64,000 nt of DNA, taken from NCBI RefSeq assembly GCF_017068395.1, contig NZ_CP070619.1, forward strand, positions 4,092,001 to 4,156,000, read 5' to 3'. This document shows, piece by piece, positions 24,510-33,291 of this stretch (position 1 is the stretch's first letter; the number at the start of each line of letters is the position of its first letter). Under the pieces are notes generated by a model. That model had not been told where the DNA came from, searched no databases, and was given only the letters and a program-made list of their open reading frames with translations. A program made the position numbers and the translations under genes. Origin of the DNA: Rhodococcus pseudokoreensis. GTDB lineage: Bacteria; Actinomycetota; Actinomycetes; Mycobacteriales; Mycobacteriaceae.

Positions 24510-26687
24510 ATGAGTGGGAATGCCGTCCGTCTGCAGGCGATCAAGGACGTCGAGGCCTACGTGCCCCCGGCCGTCAGTTTCGTGGACGACGAGAAGCCGG
24601 GCGAGATCTTCGGTCAGAACGTGTTCAGCAAGGCCGTGATGCAGAAGCGTCTGCCGAAGTCGGTCTACAAGTCCGTCATCGCCACGATCGAGAAGGGCAA
24701 GCCGCTCGACCCGATGGTCGCCGACGCGGTCGCGTCCGCGATGAAGGACTGGGCACTGGAGAAGGGCGCCACGCACTACGCGCACGTCTTCTACCCCCTG
24801 ACCGGCCTGACCGCGGAGAAGCACGACAGCTTCTTCGACCCGGTCGGCGACGGCTCGGCGCTCGCCGAATTCGCAGGTAAGACGCTCGTCCAGGGCGAGC
24901 CCGACGCGTCGAGCTTCCCCAACGGCGGCCTCCGCAACACGTTCGAGGCACGCGGGTACACCGGGTGGGACGTCACCAGCCCGGCCTATGTGCTGGAGAA
25001 CCCGAACGGCAACACCCTGTGCATCCCGACGGTGTTCGTGTCGATGACCGGGGACGCGCTCGACCACAAGACACCGCTGCTGCGGTCGCAGCAGGCGATG
25101 GGTGTCCACGCGGAACGCATCCTGACGCTCTTCGGCCACGACGACGTCGAGAACATCGTCTCGTTCTGCGGACCGGAACAGGAATACTTCCTCGTCGACC
25201 GGCACTTCTTCCTCGCCCGGCCCGACCTGCTCAACTCCGGCCGCACCCTGTTTGGCGCCAAGCCGCCCAAGGGCCAGGAGTTCGACGACCACTACTTCGG
25301 TGCCATCCCGGAGCGCGTTCTCGGCTTCATGATGGACACCGAACGTGAGCTGTTCAAGCTCGGCATTCCGGCGAAGACCCGGCACAACGAGGTCGCCCCC
25401 GGGCAGTTCGAGATCGCACCGATGTTCGAACGCGGCAACATCGCCGCCGACCATCAGCAACTGCTGATGACGACGCTCAAGACGATCGCCAAGAAGCACG
25501 GCATGGCGTGCCTGTTCCACGAGAAGCCGTTCGACGGTGTCAACGGGTCCGGCAAGCACGTCAACTTCTCGCTCGGCAATTCCGAACTCGGCAGCCTCCT
25601 CGTGCCCGGCGACAACCCGCACGACAACGCCCAGTTCCTCGTGTTCTGTGCGGCCGTCATCCGCGGGGTGCACAAGTACGGCGGCCTGCTCCGCGCCTCC
25701 GTCGCGTCGGCGACCAACGATCACCGACTCGGCGCGAACGAGGCTCCCCCGGCCATCATCTCCGTCTTCCTCGGAGATCAGCTCGCCGGTGTGTTCGAGC
25801 AGATCGCGAAGGGTGCGGCCACCTCGTCGAAGGGGAAGGGCACCATGAAGATCGGTGTCGACACCCTGCCCGTGCTCCCGACCGATCCGGGCGACCGCAA
25901 CCGCACGAGCCCGTTCGCCTTCACCGGCAACCGGTTCGAGTTCCGGGCGCCGGGTTCGATGCAGACCGTCAGCGGACCCATCGTCACGATCAACACGATC
26001 ATGGCCGAGTCGCTCGACTACATCGCCACCGAACTCGAGACCGCGGTCGCGAACGGCACCGACTTCGACACGGCAGTGCAGAACCTGCTCACCGAGATCA
26101 TCACCAACCACGGTGACGTCGTGTTCAACGGCGACGGGTACTCGGAGAACTGGCAGAACGAGGCGGCCGCGCGCGGACTGCCGAACCTGCGCACCACCCT
26201 CGACGCGCTGCCCGAACTGATCACCGAATCGGCGGTCGAGCTGTTCGGCAAGTACCGGGTGTTCAACGACCGGGAGATGCACTCCCGCTACGAGATCGGC
26301 CTCGAACAGTACGCGCTGACGATCGGTGTGGAAGCACGGCTGACCCTGGAATTGGGACAGACGTCGATCCTCCCCGCCGCGATTCGCTACCAGACCGAGT
26401 TGGCGCAGAACGTCGCGGCACTGAAGGCGGCCGGCGTGGACGCGGACCTGTCCGCACTCGAGGCCGTGTCCGCACCCCTGACGAACCTCAGGATTGCGCT
26501 CGCCGACTTGAAGTCCGCCCTCGCCGCTCAGGGTGAATCGGAGGCATTGGCGGAGGCCACGCACGCGAAGGACGCCCTCCTGCCCGCGATGGCTGCCGTT
26601 CGCTCAGCAGCAGACAGCCTCGAGGACATCGTGGCCGACGACCTCTGGCCGCTGCCCACGTACCAGGAGATGCTCTACGTCCTCTGA
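24510..26687 (+). CDS. glnN: Type III glutamine synthetase
   Basis: A 725-residue enzyme that makes glutamine from glutamate, ammonia and ATP. The length (about 700-730 residues) and the start region with [17 protein letters not shown] motifs (here [18 protein letters not shown]) are typical of type III (GlnN), much longer than type I or II. The catalytic core shows [61 protein letters not shown] and [15 protein letters not shown] 24510 has GAGGAG upstream. A GlnR-like box precedes it, and a perfect hairpin follows. An extra synthetase beside the housekeeping GlnA would help at low ammonium. Confidence 0.95.
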   Translation: MSGNAVRLQAIKDVEAYVPPAVSFVDDEKPGEIFGQNVFSKAVMQKRLPKSVYKSVIATIEKGKPLDPMVADAVASAMKDWALEKGATHYAHVFYPLTGLTAEKHDSFFDPVGDGSALAEFAGKTLVQGEPDASSFPNGGLRNTFEARGYTGWDVTSPAYVLENPNGNTLCIPTVFVSMTGDALDHKTPLLRSQQAMGVHAERILTLFGHDDVENIVSFCGPEQEYFLVDRHFFLARPDLLNSGRTLFGAKPPKGQEFDDHYFGAIPERVLGFMMDTERELFKLGIPAKTRHNEVAPGQFEIAPMFERGNIAADHQQLLMTTLKTIAKKHGMACLFHEKPFDGVNGSGKHVNFSLGNSELGSLLVPGDNPHDNAQFLVFCAAVIRGVHKYGGLLRASVASATNDHRLGANEAPPAIISVFLGDQLAGVFEQIAKGAATSSKGKGTMKIGVDTLPVLPTDPGDRNRTSPFAFTGNRFEFRAPGSMQTVSGPIVTINTIMAESLDYIATELETAVANGTDFDTAVQNLLTEIITNHGDVVFNGDGYSENWQNEAAARGLPNLRTTLDALPELITESAVELFGKYRVFNDREMHSRYEIGLEQYALTIGVEARLTLELGQTSILPAAIRYQTELAQNVAALKAAGVDADLSALEAVSAPLTNLRIALADLKSALAAQGESEALAEATHAKDALLPAMAAVRSAADSLEDIVADDLWPLPTYQEMLYVL

Positions 26688-26714
26688 CGGACTCGAGTAG
26701 ATCTGCACGTCATC

Positions 26715-26756
26715 CAGGTCCGGAACCTACGGCGCAAGCTGTGGGTTCCGGACCTG
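26715..26756. terminator. Bidirectional hairpin terminator
   Basis: A perfect 13-bp stem (CAGGTCCGGAACC with GGTTCCGGACCTG) closes a 16-nt loop between the convergent glnN and phosphotransferase genes. Confidence 0.8.
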
Positions 26757-26772
26757 TTCGTCATCTGCGCCA

Positions 26773-27861
26773 TCAGGCCAGATCGCCGAGCGCTTCGACG
26801 GATTTCCAATCGACAGCGGCGGCGCAGTTGCGCCGCAGCAGCGCAAGAATCAGCTGGTTCACCACATCGTTGTCGGGGAGAACCGCGACCGCGGCGAGGG
26901 TGACGTAGAGACCGCTGAGCAGCTGGATCCGGTAGTCGGCCGTCGCCTGATCCTCGTCGTACCCGGAGGATTTCTCCGCGAACACGTCGATGTACGTCTT
27001 CAGCAATCGCGTTTCGTGTAGTCGGCGTTCGGCGATGTCGACACTGCCCGACATGAAGTACGCGAAGTCGTACATCGGATTGCGCAAGCCGGTGAACTGC
27101 CAATCCAGGAGCACGGCCGACACTCCCGCGCCCGACTTCTCGAAGAGAACATTGTCGACGCGGGGGTCGCCGTGGGTGAGTGTCAGATGCTGCTGCGGCA
27201 GGCCATACCAGGTGCGAACCAGGGCGACGGCATCGCGAATCGCGGCCAGGAAGTCCGGCGGAAGGTCGTCGGTGAACCGCGTGAGCGCGGCCGCGGCCCC
27301 GCGCTCCGCCGCATCGCACCAGTAGTCGGAGACCTCGGACATGCGCACCAACCACGCGGGCGCTGCCTCATCGGTCAGCGGAAAGAAGCTGGAGTGCAGG
27401 CGAGCGAGTTCCGCGACAAGGGATTCCGCCTCGGCCACGCCACAACCGGCGGCCTGATTGCCGGGCGTCGTCGTTGCCGTCAAGTCTTCCAGGACGAGGT
27501 TGATGTTCGTCTCGTCGCCGGCCACCCAGTAGCACTGCGGAATTCGGCAAGCCTGTCGGCCGCCGACTTCCCGGTAGGCACCGATCTCGCGGTGGTATGC
27601 GCCGCTCCGCAGTCCGTGCTCGTGCGCACCCGGCGCGCTCGGGCGGAATTTCACCACGACCGCGGCCGGGGAATCGGATTCGGCGCGGGCATACTCGATG
27701 CCGATTCGTACCGTGTCGCTCACGTTGCCGGCGCCGATGGGCTGCGCCGAAATCGATGCGACCTCCACCCCGGTGTGGCCTGCGTGCCGCAGCACGGACT
27801 GCACCCATGCGGTGTCGATCTCGGTGGCGACGTCGAGCACTCTGGGAGTCGGGTGATTCAT
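26773..27861 (-). CDS. Phosphotransferase of the APH/EcKinase-like fold, last gene of operon
   Basis: A 362-residue kinase-like protein. The catalytic loop is THGDPRVDNVLF (about residue 224) and the metal-binding segment LLDWQFTGLRNPMYDFAYFM lies about 25 residues later; these match the Brenner motif and DxD-like aspartate of aminoglycoside/choline/ecdysteroid-type kinases. A nucleotide-binding part is visible as AAVVVKFRPS near residue 74. Such kinases transfer ATP phosphate to hydroxyls of small molecules. ATG 27861 overlaps the stop of the upstream NTF2-like gene (ATGA). It shares about the same length and plan as the kinase at 29285-30379, so it is probably a paralogue acting on a related substrate. 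Confidence 0.8.
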   Translation of the reverse strand: MNHPTPRVLDVATEIDTAWVQSVLRHAGHTGVEVASISAQPIGAGNVSDTVRIGIEYARAESDSPAAVVVKFRPSAPGAHEHGLRSGAYHREIGAYREVGGRQACRIPQCYWVAGDETNINLVLEDLTATTTPGNQAAGCGVAEAESLVAELARLHSSFFPLTDEAAPAWLVRMSEVSDYWCDAAERGAAAALTRFTDDLPPDFLAAIRDAVALVRTWYGLPQQHLTLTHGDPRVDNVLFEKSGAGVSAVLLDWQFTGLRNPMYDFAYFMSGSVDIAERRLHETRLLKTYIDVFAEKSSGYDEDQATADYRIQLLSGLYVTLAAVAVLPDNDVVNQLILALLRRNCAAAVDWKSVEALGDLA

Positions 27862-28211
27862 GACCAGGACCCTTCGAAGTAGTTGGAGTTCCACACATCC
27901 GTGATGAGTCCCGCGGTCGCCTTGAAGACCTCGATTCCGCAGAGCCGCTCTCCGGTGGACAGGCGGATCGCGTTCCACGTCAGCGTCGCGAACTCCTCGT
28001 TGCCGGAGAGGTTGGCCACCTCGAAGGTCGGTTGATTCGACGCCAGGTCGGCGCGAATGCGCTCGACTTGCTGATTTCGGCTGAGCGCGACGGTGTTACC
28101 CGCTTCGTGTCGAATGACCGGGTCGCCGCATATTTCGTGGACGAGTTCGACTCGTTGCTTGTTGTAGATCTCGAACACATATTGTTCGACGAGTTCGACG
28201 GGGGTTCTCAT
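27858..28211 (-). CDS. SnoaL/NTF2-like small protein
   Basis: A 117-residue cone-fold protein: VELVEQYVFEIYNKQRVELV at the start, FATLTWNAIRLSTGERLCGIEVFKAT in separate strands, and a final SNYFEGSW. Members are ligand-binding isomerases, hydrolases or subunits. Start and stop codons both overlap neighbours (ATGA at 28208-28211 and 27858-27861), so it is tightly coupled to the LLM oxidoreductase before it and the kinase after it. It probably helps process the substrate of this operon; no active-site assignment is possible. Confidence 0.7.
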   Translation of the reverse strand: MRTPVELVEQYVFEIYNKQRVELVHEICGDPVIRHEAGNTVALSRNQQVERIRADLASNQPTFEVANLSGNEEFATLTWNAIRLSTGERLCGIEVFKATAGLITDVWNSNYFEGSWS

Positions 28212-29245
28212 CGCAGACTCCTGTACGCCTCGACGACCGGTTCGAGTTCCGCCGGCGTCGAGCAGTGCATGATCACGCCGTCGACTCCCAGATCGAGTTG
28301 GGCAGAGACCTTTTTCGCGCAGGCCTCGGCTGATCCTGTGGCGGCTGCTTCGAGCCACTCGGCGGGCAGCACTGTGCCGATGTGTTCGATCTCGGACGGG
28401 GTTGCCACCGCGTCGCACCAGCCGTTCAATCCGGCGACCACCGGATCTTCTCGAAACCGCTGGAGCGCGTCGGGGTCCCAGTTGTTCGTCTTCACCATCA
28501 GATCCCCGTACACCTGCAGGTAGGTGGCGAGTCTGGCCACGGTCTTCTTCAGCTGCAGTTCGATGGGAAGGTGATCGGGAACCGTTGCGTAGCAAGACCA
28601 CACCTTGACCGCGGCGGGGTCACGGCCGGCCTTCTCCGCGGCGCTGCGGACCGCGTTCACACACCGCACGACGGTGTCGTCCGAGAAGTACGTGTGCAGA
28701 ACGACAACGTCCGCGGCTCGACCCGCCAGGGCTAGGGTCGCGGGCCCGAACGCGGTCAGCCCGATCGGAATGTTCTCGTCGAATGTCGAGTCGAGGCGCA
28801 GTGTCGGATAGTTTCCGGCCGGGCCGCTGTGACCCTCGACGGTCTCGCCCTTCCACAATCGGCGCATCAGACCGATGAAATCCTCCAGTTGCGCGGTGGT
28901 GACGGGCGGGAGGCCGAACGCCTTCAGTTGCGGTGCCAGACCACGACCGAGCCCGAGGACGAAGCGGCCGTTCGTCAGCCGGTGCATCGTCGTCGCCCAC
29001 GCTGCTGTCACCATCGGGTGGCGGGTGTTGTGGTTGGTCGCAGCAGTGGCGATGTTCAGGCGTTCGGTCACCGCGCCGGCCGCGCCCGTCAGCGACCCGA
29101 GTTCCTTGACGTTGAATCGTTCGGAGAAGAACGCGGTGCCCAGGCCGAGTCGCTCGGCCAGTGCCAGTTCGCCGTACATCTCTCGGGGCGACTCGACGTG
29201 TCCGCCGAGTGCGTAGAAGCCCAGTTCAGGCATCGAATCGTTCAC
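28208..29245 (-). CDS. LLM-class (probable F420-dependent) oxidoreductase
   Basis: A 345-residue TIM-barrel flavin/F420 oxidoreductase. Typical segments: GFYALGGHVESPREM, ERLGLGTAFFSERFN, GLGRGLAPQLKAFGLPP and ADVVVLHTYFSDD. The overall pattern fits the TIGR03857-like F420 group common in mycobacteria and rhodococci; I cannot distinguish F420 from FMN without modelling. It is the third gene of the leftward operon, overlapping the NTF2-like gene by ATGA, and would carry out the redox step on the operon's substrate. Confidence 0.8.
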   Translation of the reverse strand: MNDSMPELGFYALGGHVESPREMYGELALAERLGLGTAFFSERFNVKELGSLTGAAGAVTERLNIATAATNHNTRHPMVTAAWATTMHRLTNGRFVLGLGRGLAPQLKAFGLPPVTTAQLEDFIGLMRRLWKGETVEGHSGPAGNYPTLRLDSTFDENIPIGLTAFGPATLALAGRAADVVVLHTYFSDDTVVRCVNAVRSAAEKAGRDPAAVKVWSCYATVPDHLPIELQLKKTVARLATYLQVYGDLMVKTNNWDPDALQRFREDPVVAGLNGWCDAVATPSEIEHIGTVLPAEWLEAAATGSAEACAKKVSAQLDLGVDGVIMHCSTPAELEPVVEAYRSLR

Positions 29246-29284
29246 CGAATGCGCCTTTCGTCAGAATTGCAGCCGGGCGCGGAC

Positions 29285-30379
29285 CTACCCACGGTTCACC
29301 GCTGCGAGTGGGTGGATCCCGATGTGGCGGGCGCCGTCACGGTCCCGTGCATGTGTCAGGGAGTTGGTGACCATGGACAGAAACAGCTCGTCACCACGCT
29401 CGGTCCGTTCCACCAGCATCGCAGCCGCAACCCCGATGATGAAGTTGTGGAAGGTCGCGCACGCATAGTCCTGGACGAGACGTTCGAACGGATAGCCGTC
29501 GACCCCGAGGTCGACGAGTTCCGAGTGGTAGTGGCGGAGTAGTTCGTCCTCGTTCGCTCGACGCGTCGTGGCGTCCAGTGCACCACCGATGAAGTAGGCG
29601 ACATCGACCACGCCCGGTGCGTACACCACTGTCTGCCAGTCCAATACGACGAGCGGCACTTCCCCGCCGCGCGCGTCGAACAGCACGTTGTCGGGCCGGT
29701 AGTCGCCGTGCTGGACGGTGTAGGGCATCCCCTCCAGTGCCTGGTAGTAGCCGGCGATGTTGTCGACGAATTCCTGCCCCAGTGCAGTGTCGGCCTCGCT
29801 GAGCCGGCCGGCGTAGCGCTGACGAAATCCGTCGTACCATTCGGGCATCATCTCGGCGAATCGCTGCCAGTAGCTCGACGAGATGTCCATCCACGGGTTG
29901 CCTCTGAGTTCTTCCGAACCCCAGTAGGGTGCGTGGATCCGTGCTGCCTGCTCGACGGCGAGTCGCGTTTCGGCCACCGTGCAGCCGGTCAGCTGGTTTC
30001 CGGGACGTGCGGGAGTGAGATCCTCCAGGAGGAGGACGAATTCGGTATTGTTCGTATCAATTTCGGCGTGGAAGCAGGCCGGGACGCGGACCTGGAGGTG
30101 CGGCGCGATCTCGGTGTAGAAGCCGACCTCACGGGCGTAGTTGAGCTCGCTGCGTCCGGCCGCGCGACTCTGCTCGCTGTCGGAAGTCAGTTTCGCGACG
30201 AGCGACTCGGGGCCGCCGCCACCGTCGGAGTACGAGATCGTGATCTGATAACTGTCGGCGACCAGGCCGGTGCCGATCGGTTCGATTGCGGTGCCGGTCA
30301 CCCGGTTGCCGGGGGCGAGTATCCCCCTGTCGTGCAACAGTCGATCCAGCCAGCCCGCGCAAATATCAGCTGCGTGCAA
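29285..30379 (-). CDS. Phosphotransferase of the APH/EcKinase-like fold
   Basis: A 364-residue kinase-like protein with VQHGDYRPDNVLF (catalytic loop) and VVLDWQTVVYAPGVVDVAYFI (metal site), plus SLVAKLTSD for ATP binding. It parallels the kinase at 26773-27861 in length and motif spacing. Known relatives include choline/ethanolamine kinases, ecdysteroid 22-kinases and LvaA, which phosphorylates a hydroxyacyl-CoA during levulinate breakdown. It follows the PEP-synthase-like gene by 25 bp in the same operon. The substrate is unknown; the operon setting suggests a hydroxylated catabolic intermediate. Confidence 0.8.
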   Translation of the reverse strand: MHAADICAGWLDRLLHDRGILAPGNRVTGTAIEPIGTGLVADSYQITISYSDGGGGPESLVAKLTSDSEQSRAAGRSELNYAREVGFYTEIAPHLQVRVPACFHAEIDTNNTEFVLLLEDLTPARPGNQLTGCTVAETRLAVEQAARIHAPYWGSEELRGNPWMDISSSYWQRFAEMMPEWYDGFRQRYAGRLSEADTALGQEFVDNIAGYYQALEGMPYTVQHGDYRPDNVLFDARGGEVPLVVLDWQTVVYAPGVVDVAYFIGGALDATTRRANEDELLRHYHSELVDLGVDGYPFERLVQDYACATFHNFIIGVAAAMLVERTERGDELFLSMVTNSLTHARDRDGARHIGIHPLAAVNRG

Positions 30380-30404
30380 TGTCTTCTCCTTGTCGGGGGC
30401 CGGC

Positions 30405-32144
30405 TCAGATCTCGAGCACCGTCACGGCGCCGGTCGTGCCGTCGACCTCGACGAGTGCGCCGTTCGGGATGCGCTTGGTCGCGTCGGTGGCCGAGACGAT
30501 GCACGGGATACCGATTTCCCGGCTGACGATCGCGGCGTGTGAGAACGGGGCTCCGACGTCGACGACCACCGCGGAGGCGGCGACGAACAGCGGCGTCCAG
30601 GACGGGTCGGTGATCGGGGCGATGAGGATCTCCCCGGGCTCGAGGGCGGAGGGGTCGTCGGGGGTGGTCAGGACCCGGGCGATGCCCCGGGCGGTGCCGG
30701 TGCAGCCGGACACGCCGACCAGAGTCTCGCCCGCGGCCAGCGCAGCGCCGGCGGCGCCCGCGCGCAGCGGCCAGTCCTCGAGCGGCGGCACTTCGCCGGA
30801 GACGACGAACGGCGGTTTGACGTCGAAGAGTGCGCGGTAGCTCTTTTCCCGCTCGCGCACGATGTCGGTGAACGCCGAGGGATCGGCCAGGTAGGCGTCG
30901 AGTTCGTCGGCGAAGAGCATGAAGATCTGCTCGACGCTGTCCAGCGCTCCTGCCTCGACGCCGCGGCGGCCGAGCTCGCGTGCCGGAAGCCGGATTTCGT
31001 GAATCACCATGGCTGCCGTGGTACGGGCGCGTTCGCGGCCGCGGAGCCAGAGAGCGGCGGCGGCGAGGGTGGCCTCGAACTGGGCGGAGGTCTCGGGATC
31101 TTCCGCGAGAAGCTGGCGGACCATGGAAGCGGCGGCCTCGCGTTCCTCACTTCGGATGGCGCCCTTGCCTTCCGGTGCCTCGTCGTCGCCGACCTGCCGC
31201 ATGCGGTCGACGGTGGCCAGCGCCAGTTCCGGTTTGACACCCCACGTCTGGGCGCGGATCTCCCATTCCGCCGGGCCGCGGAAGTCCCAGTCCGACAGGA
31301 AGGCGTCGAGATCGGCGCGGAACGCGGTGACCGCCGGGTCGGTGCTCGCCGCCAGCCGGTCGTAGAGGCCGGGGACGCCCTCGTCGAACACGGCGGCCAC
31401 AGCCGGATCCTGGGCGGCGCGGCTGAGGGTCCACATCCGCTTGGAGGGTCCGGTGGAGTCGACGTCGCCGATGCCGCCGACCAGGGTGAGGGCAAGCTCG
31501 GGCCTGCCGACCGCGGCGGCGATCTGCGCGACGGCCCCCAGCCCCACGCCCGATTTGAGGCTGGCCTCGATGTGGTGCTTGAACAGCGGCCGCAGGATGT
31601 AGTCGAAGGAGGTGATGCGCTCGCGCAACTGCTGATCGGTCAACGCGGTCATGTCGGGCCGGTCGGCGCGGATGCGCACCACGTCCTGACGGTCGGCGTC
31701 GTACTCGGGCAGTCCGGTGGCACCGATGACCTCCTCGACCAGCCAGCCGCCGGCGCGCTCCGCGAACTCCGGGTTCTCGTCGAAGTCCCGCTTCTCGCTC
31801 TCGTAGCTGGGAATGCCGGGCATGTCGCCGAAGTACTGCAGGTCGACGGCTTCCGGCGACATCCCCGGCACGCGGACGCCGAACAGCCGCATCAGCGACA
31901 TGTTGATGTACAGGTAGCTGCCGAAGGCCGGGAGGATGTTGTAGTCGACCGTGGCGTCGTAGAGGTCGTGATCCCAGACCTTGCATGCGACGAAGGCGTC
32001 CCGCCAGCCCGGTTCGAGATTGTGCTGGAAGCCGGCGGAGGCGTTCAACGGACTGATCGGGTCGGGAAAGATCTCCCCGACGTTCGCGCGGGAGTACAGG
32101 GGAAACACCTTCGACACAGTGTCGTTGATGGGCCACTCAGCCAT
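30405..32144 (-). CDS. PEP-synthase/rifampin-phosphotransferase-like protein: middle and phospho-His domains, no ATP-grasp
   Basis: A 579-residue protein. The C-terminal ~90 residues are the swivelling phospho-histidine domain of PEP-utilising enzymes, with H536 in GAPFSHAAIVSREIGIPC. The N-terminal ~480 residues are not an ATP-grasp; the start YSRANVGEIFPDPISPLNAS resembles the substrate-binding middle domain of rifampin phosphotransferase. It therefore cannot take phosphate from ATP alone. In phenylphosphate synthase of Thauera the ATP-grasp and His parts are also on separate proteins. ATG 32144 is chosen; the frame is open to 32165. It is the first gene of the leftward operon, divergent from surE, and partner candidates are the kinases downstream or the PPDK-like protein at 39069. 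Confidence 0.8.
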   Translation of the reverse strand: MAEWPINDTVSKVFPLYSRANVGEIFPDPISPLNASAGFQHNLEPGWRDAFVACKVWDHDLYDATVDYNILPAFGSYLYINMSLMRLFGVRVPGMSPEAVDLQYFGDMPGIPSYESEKRDFDENPEFAERAGGWLVEEVIGATGLPEYDADRQDVVRIRADRPDMTALTDQQLRERITSFDYILRPLFKHHIEASLKSGVGLGAVAQIAAAVGRPELALTLVGGIGDVDSTGPSKRMWTLSRAAQDPAVAAVFDEGVPGLYDRLAASTDPAVTAFRADLDAFLSDWDFRGPAEWEIRAQTWGVKPELALATVDRMRQVGDDEAPEGKGAIRSEEREAAASMVRQLLAEDPETSAQFEATLAAAALWLRGRERARTTAAMVIHEIRLPARELGRRGVEAGALDSVEQIFMLFADELDAYLADPSAFTDIVREREKSYRALFDVKPPFVVSGEVPPLEDWPLRAGAAGAALAAGETLVGVSGCTGTARGIARVLTTPDDPSALEPGEILIAPITDPSWTPLFVAASAVVVDVGAPFSHAAIVSREIGIPCIVSATDATKRIPNGALVEVDGTTGAVTVLEI

Positions 32145-32412
32145 GCGATGCCTTCTTTCAGACAAATGTTTTGGAGTGCCGGTTTCATTCCGGAACGATG
32201 CACGTCGCCTGTCGTGTTAGCGACTGTGAATTCACATTCTTATGTGAGTGCCGTCACTCTGTCAAGGCTCCCGGGCCTTGACCGACCACGCATGTCACAA
32301 CTTTCCGCGCTCACCGGTAGACAAAAGTGTGAATACTGCGTCACAATCCTTGGATACGAGGTCTGAGCTGGCGTCTGGTTTGTGGAGGTCGGCGGAGAAG
32401 GAGAGCGCTCAC
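32145..32412. promoter_or_regulatory. Divergent promoter region with TGTGA/TCACA dyads
   Basis: Between the PEP-synthase-like gene and surE lie several dyads: TGTGAATTCACA, a perfect 12-bp palindrome at 32225-32236; CACAT-TCTT-ATGTG at 32233-32246; TGTGA-N6-TCACT at 32243-32258; and TGTGA-N8-TCACA at 32328-32345. The last closely matches 35506-35523 in the acyl-CoA synthetase/P450 promoter. CRP-family regulators recognise TGTGA-N6-TCACA, but which protein acts here is not known. Confidence 0.55.
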
Positions 32413-33198
32413 ATGCGCATTTTGGTCACCAACGACGACGGCATCGACGCACCCGGACTGCATGCGGTGGCGACAGCTCTGGCAACCGAGGGGTACGAGA
32501 TCACCATCGCCGCGCCGCGCGGCGAGTGCAGCGGCAGCGGCTCGTCACTGGGCACCCTCGAGCACGGAGCGGAGATCGCGTACACGGAGCGCCGCTTCGA
32601 GCATCTGCCTGGAGTGCAGGCGCTCAGCTTCGACGCCCCGCCTGCATTTGCGGTGTTCGCGGCGTGTGCGGGGGTGTTCGGTGCTCCACCGGACCTGGTC
32701 GTCAGCGGCATCAATCCGGGCCCGAACACCGGCCGGATGATTCTGAATTCGAGCACGGTGGCGGCCGCACTGACCGCGTCGACCCTCGGCGTCCGCGGTC
32801 TCGCCGTCAGCTGCGGGTTTCCGCCGGAGCACCGTTTCGATACCGCCGGCCGGATCGCAGTGTCGGCGGCACAGTGGATGCTCGCCCACAGCGCCCACCG
32901 TGCCGTGCTGAACGTCAATGTGCCCGATCTCGACATCAGTGAGGTCAAGGGTGTGCGGATGGCACCGCTGGCACCGCGCGGACTGCTCGGCTTGACCTTC
33001 GACAAGACCCCGGACACGGTGCGGCTGTTGCGATTCGCCAATACCGAACGTCTCGGCACCGGAACCGACTCCGCTCTCGTGCGTGACGGCTATGTGTCGA
33101 TCAGCGCCATCTCGGCCGTGGCGGCCAACTCCGAGGGCTCGGGCGTCGCGGCGCACGTCGAGGCGTGCCTGCCGTTCCCGGTGGCCTCCGAGTCCTAG
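32413..33198 (+). CDS. surE: SurE-family 5'/3'-nucleotidase (phosphatase)
   Basis: A 261-residue metal-dependent phosphatase. The N-terminal NDDG motif (D8, D9) in ILVTNDDGIDAPG, the segment CSGSGSS near residue 38 and SGINPGPNTG near residue 97 form the SurE active site. ATG 32413 has AAGGAG about 9 nt upstream. SurE enzymes hydrolyse nucleoside monophosphates or short polyphosphate. Here the gene is divergent from an operon with three phosphoryl-transfer proteins, so it may instead remove phosphate from a pathway intermediate; that is inference. A perfect hairpin follows. Confidence 0.88.
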   Translation: MRILVTNDDGIDAPGLHAVATALATEGYEITIAAPRGECSGSGSSLGTLEHGAEIAYTERRFEHLPGVQALSFDAPPAFAVFAACAGVFGAPPDLVVSGINPGPNTGRMILNSSTVAAALTASTLGVRGLAVSCGFPPEHRFDTAGRIAVSAAQWMLAHSAHRAVLNVNVPDLDISEVKGVRMAPLAPRGLLGLTFDKTPDTVRLLRFANTERLGTGTDSALVRDGYVSISAISAVAANSEGSGVAAHVEACLPFPVASES

Positions 33199-33242
33199 GC
33201 GCGGGATTCTCCTGCGCTGCAACGTGGGTCGGGCACGGGAAG

Positions 33243-33271
33243 GGGCGGGCCGGTCGTCGACCGGCCCGCCC
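33243..33271. terminator. Bidirectional hairpin terminator
   Basis: A perfect 13-bp stem (GGGCGGGCCGGTC with GACCGGCCCGCCC) with a 3-nt loop separates the convergent surE and winged-helix genes. Confidence 0.8.
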
Positions 33272-33291
33272 GTTCCGTGTTATGTGCTCGT

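Noticed and set aside
24432..26564. A 710-codon open frame antisense to glutamine synthetase
   Set aside because: It is the shadow of the glnN codon pattern in G+C-rich DNA; it shows no family motif and lacks a ribosome binding site.
26773..30379. Reading the two APH-fold proteins as antibiotic-resistance kinases
   Set aside because: They lie in a catabolic operon with redox and NTF2-like genes, and the fold is shared by many metabolic kinases; resistance is not supported.
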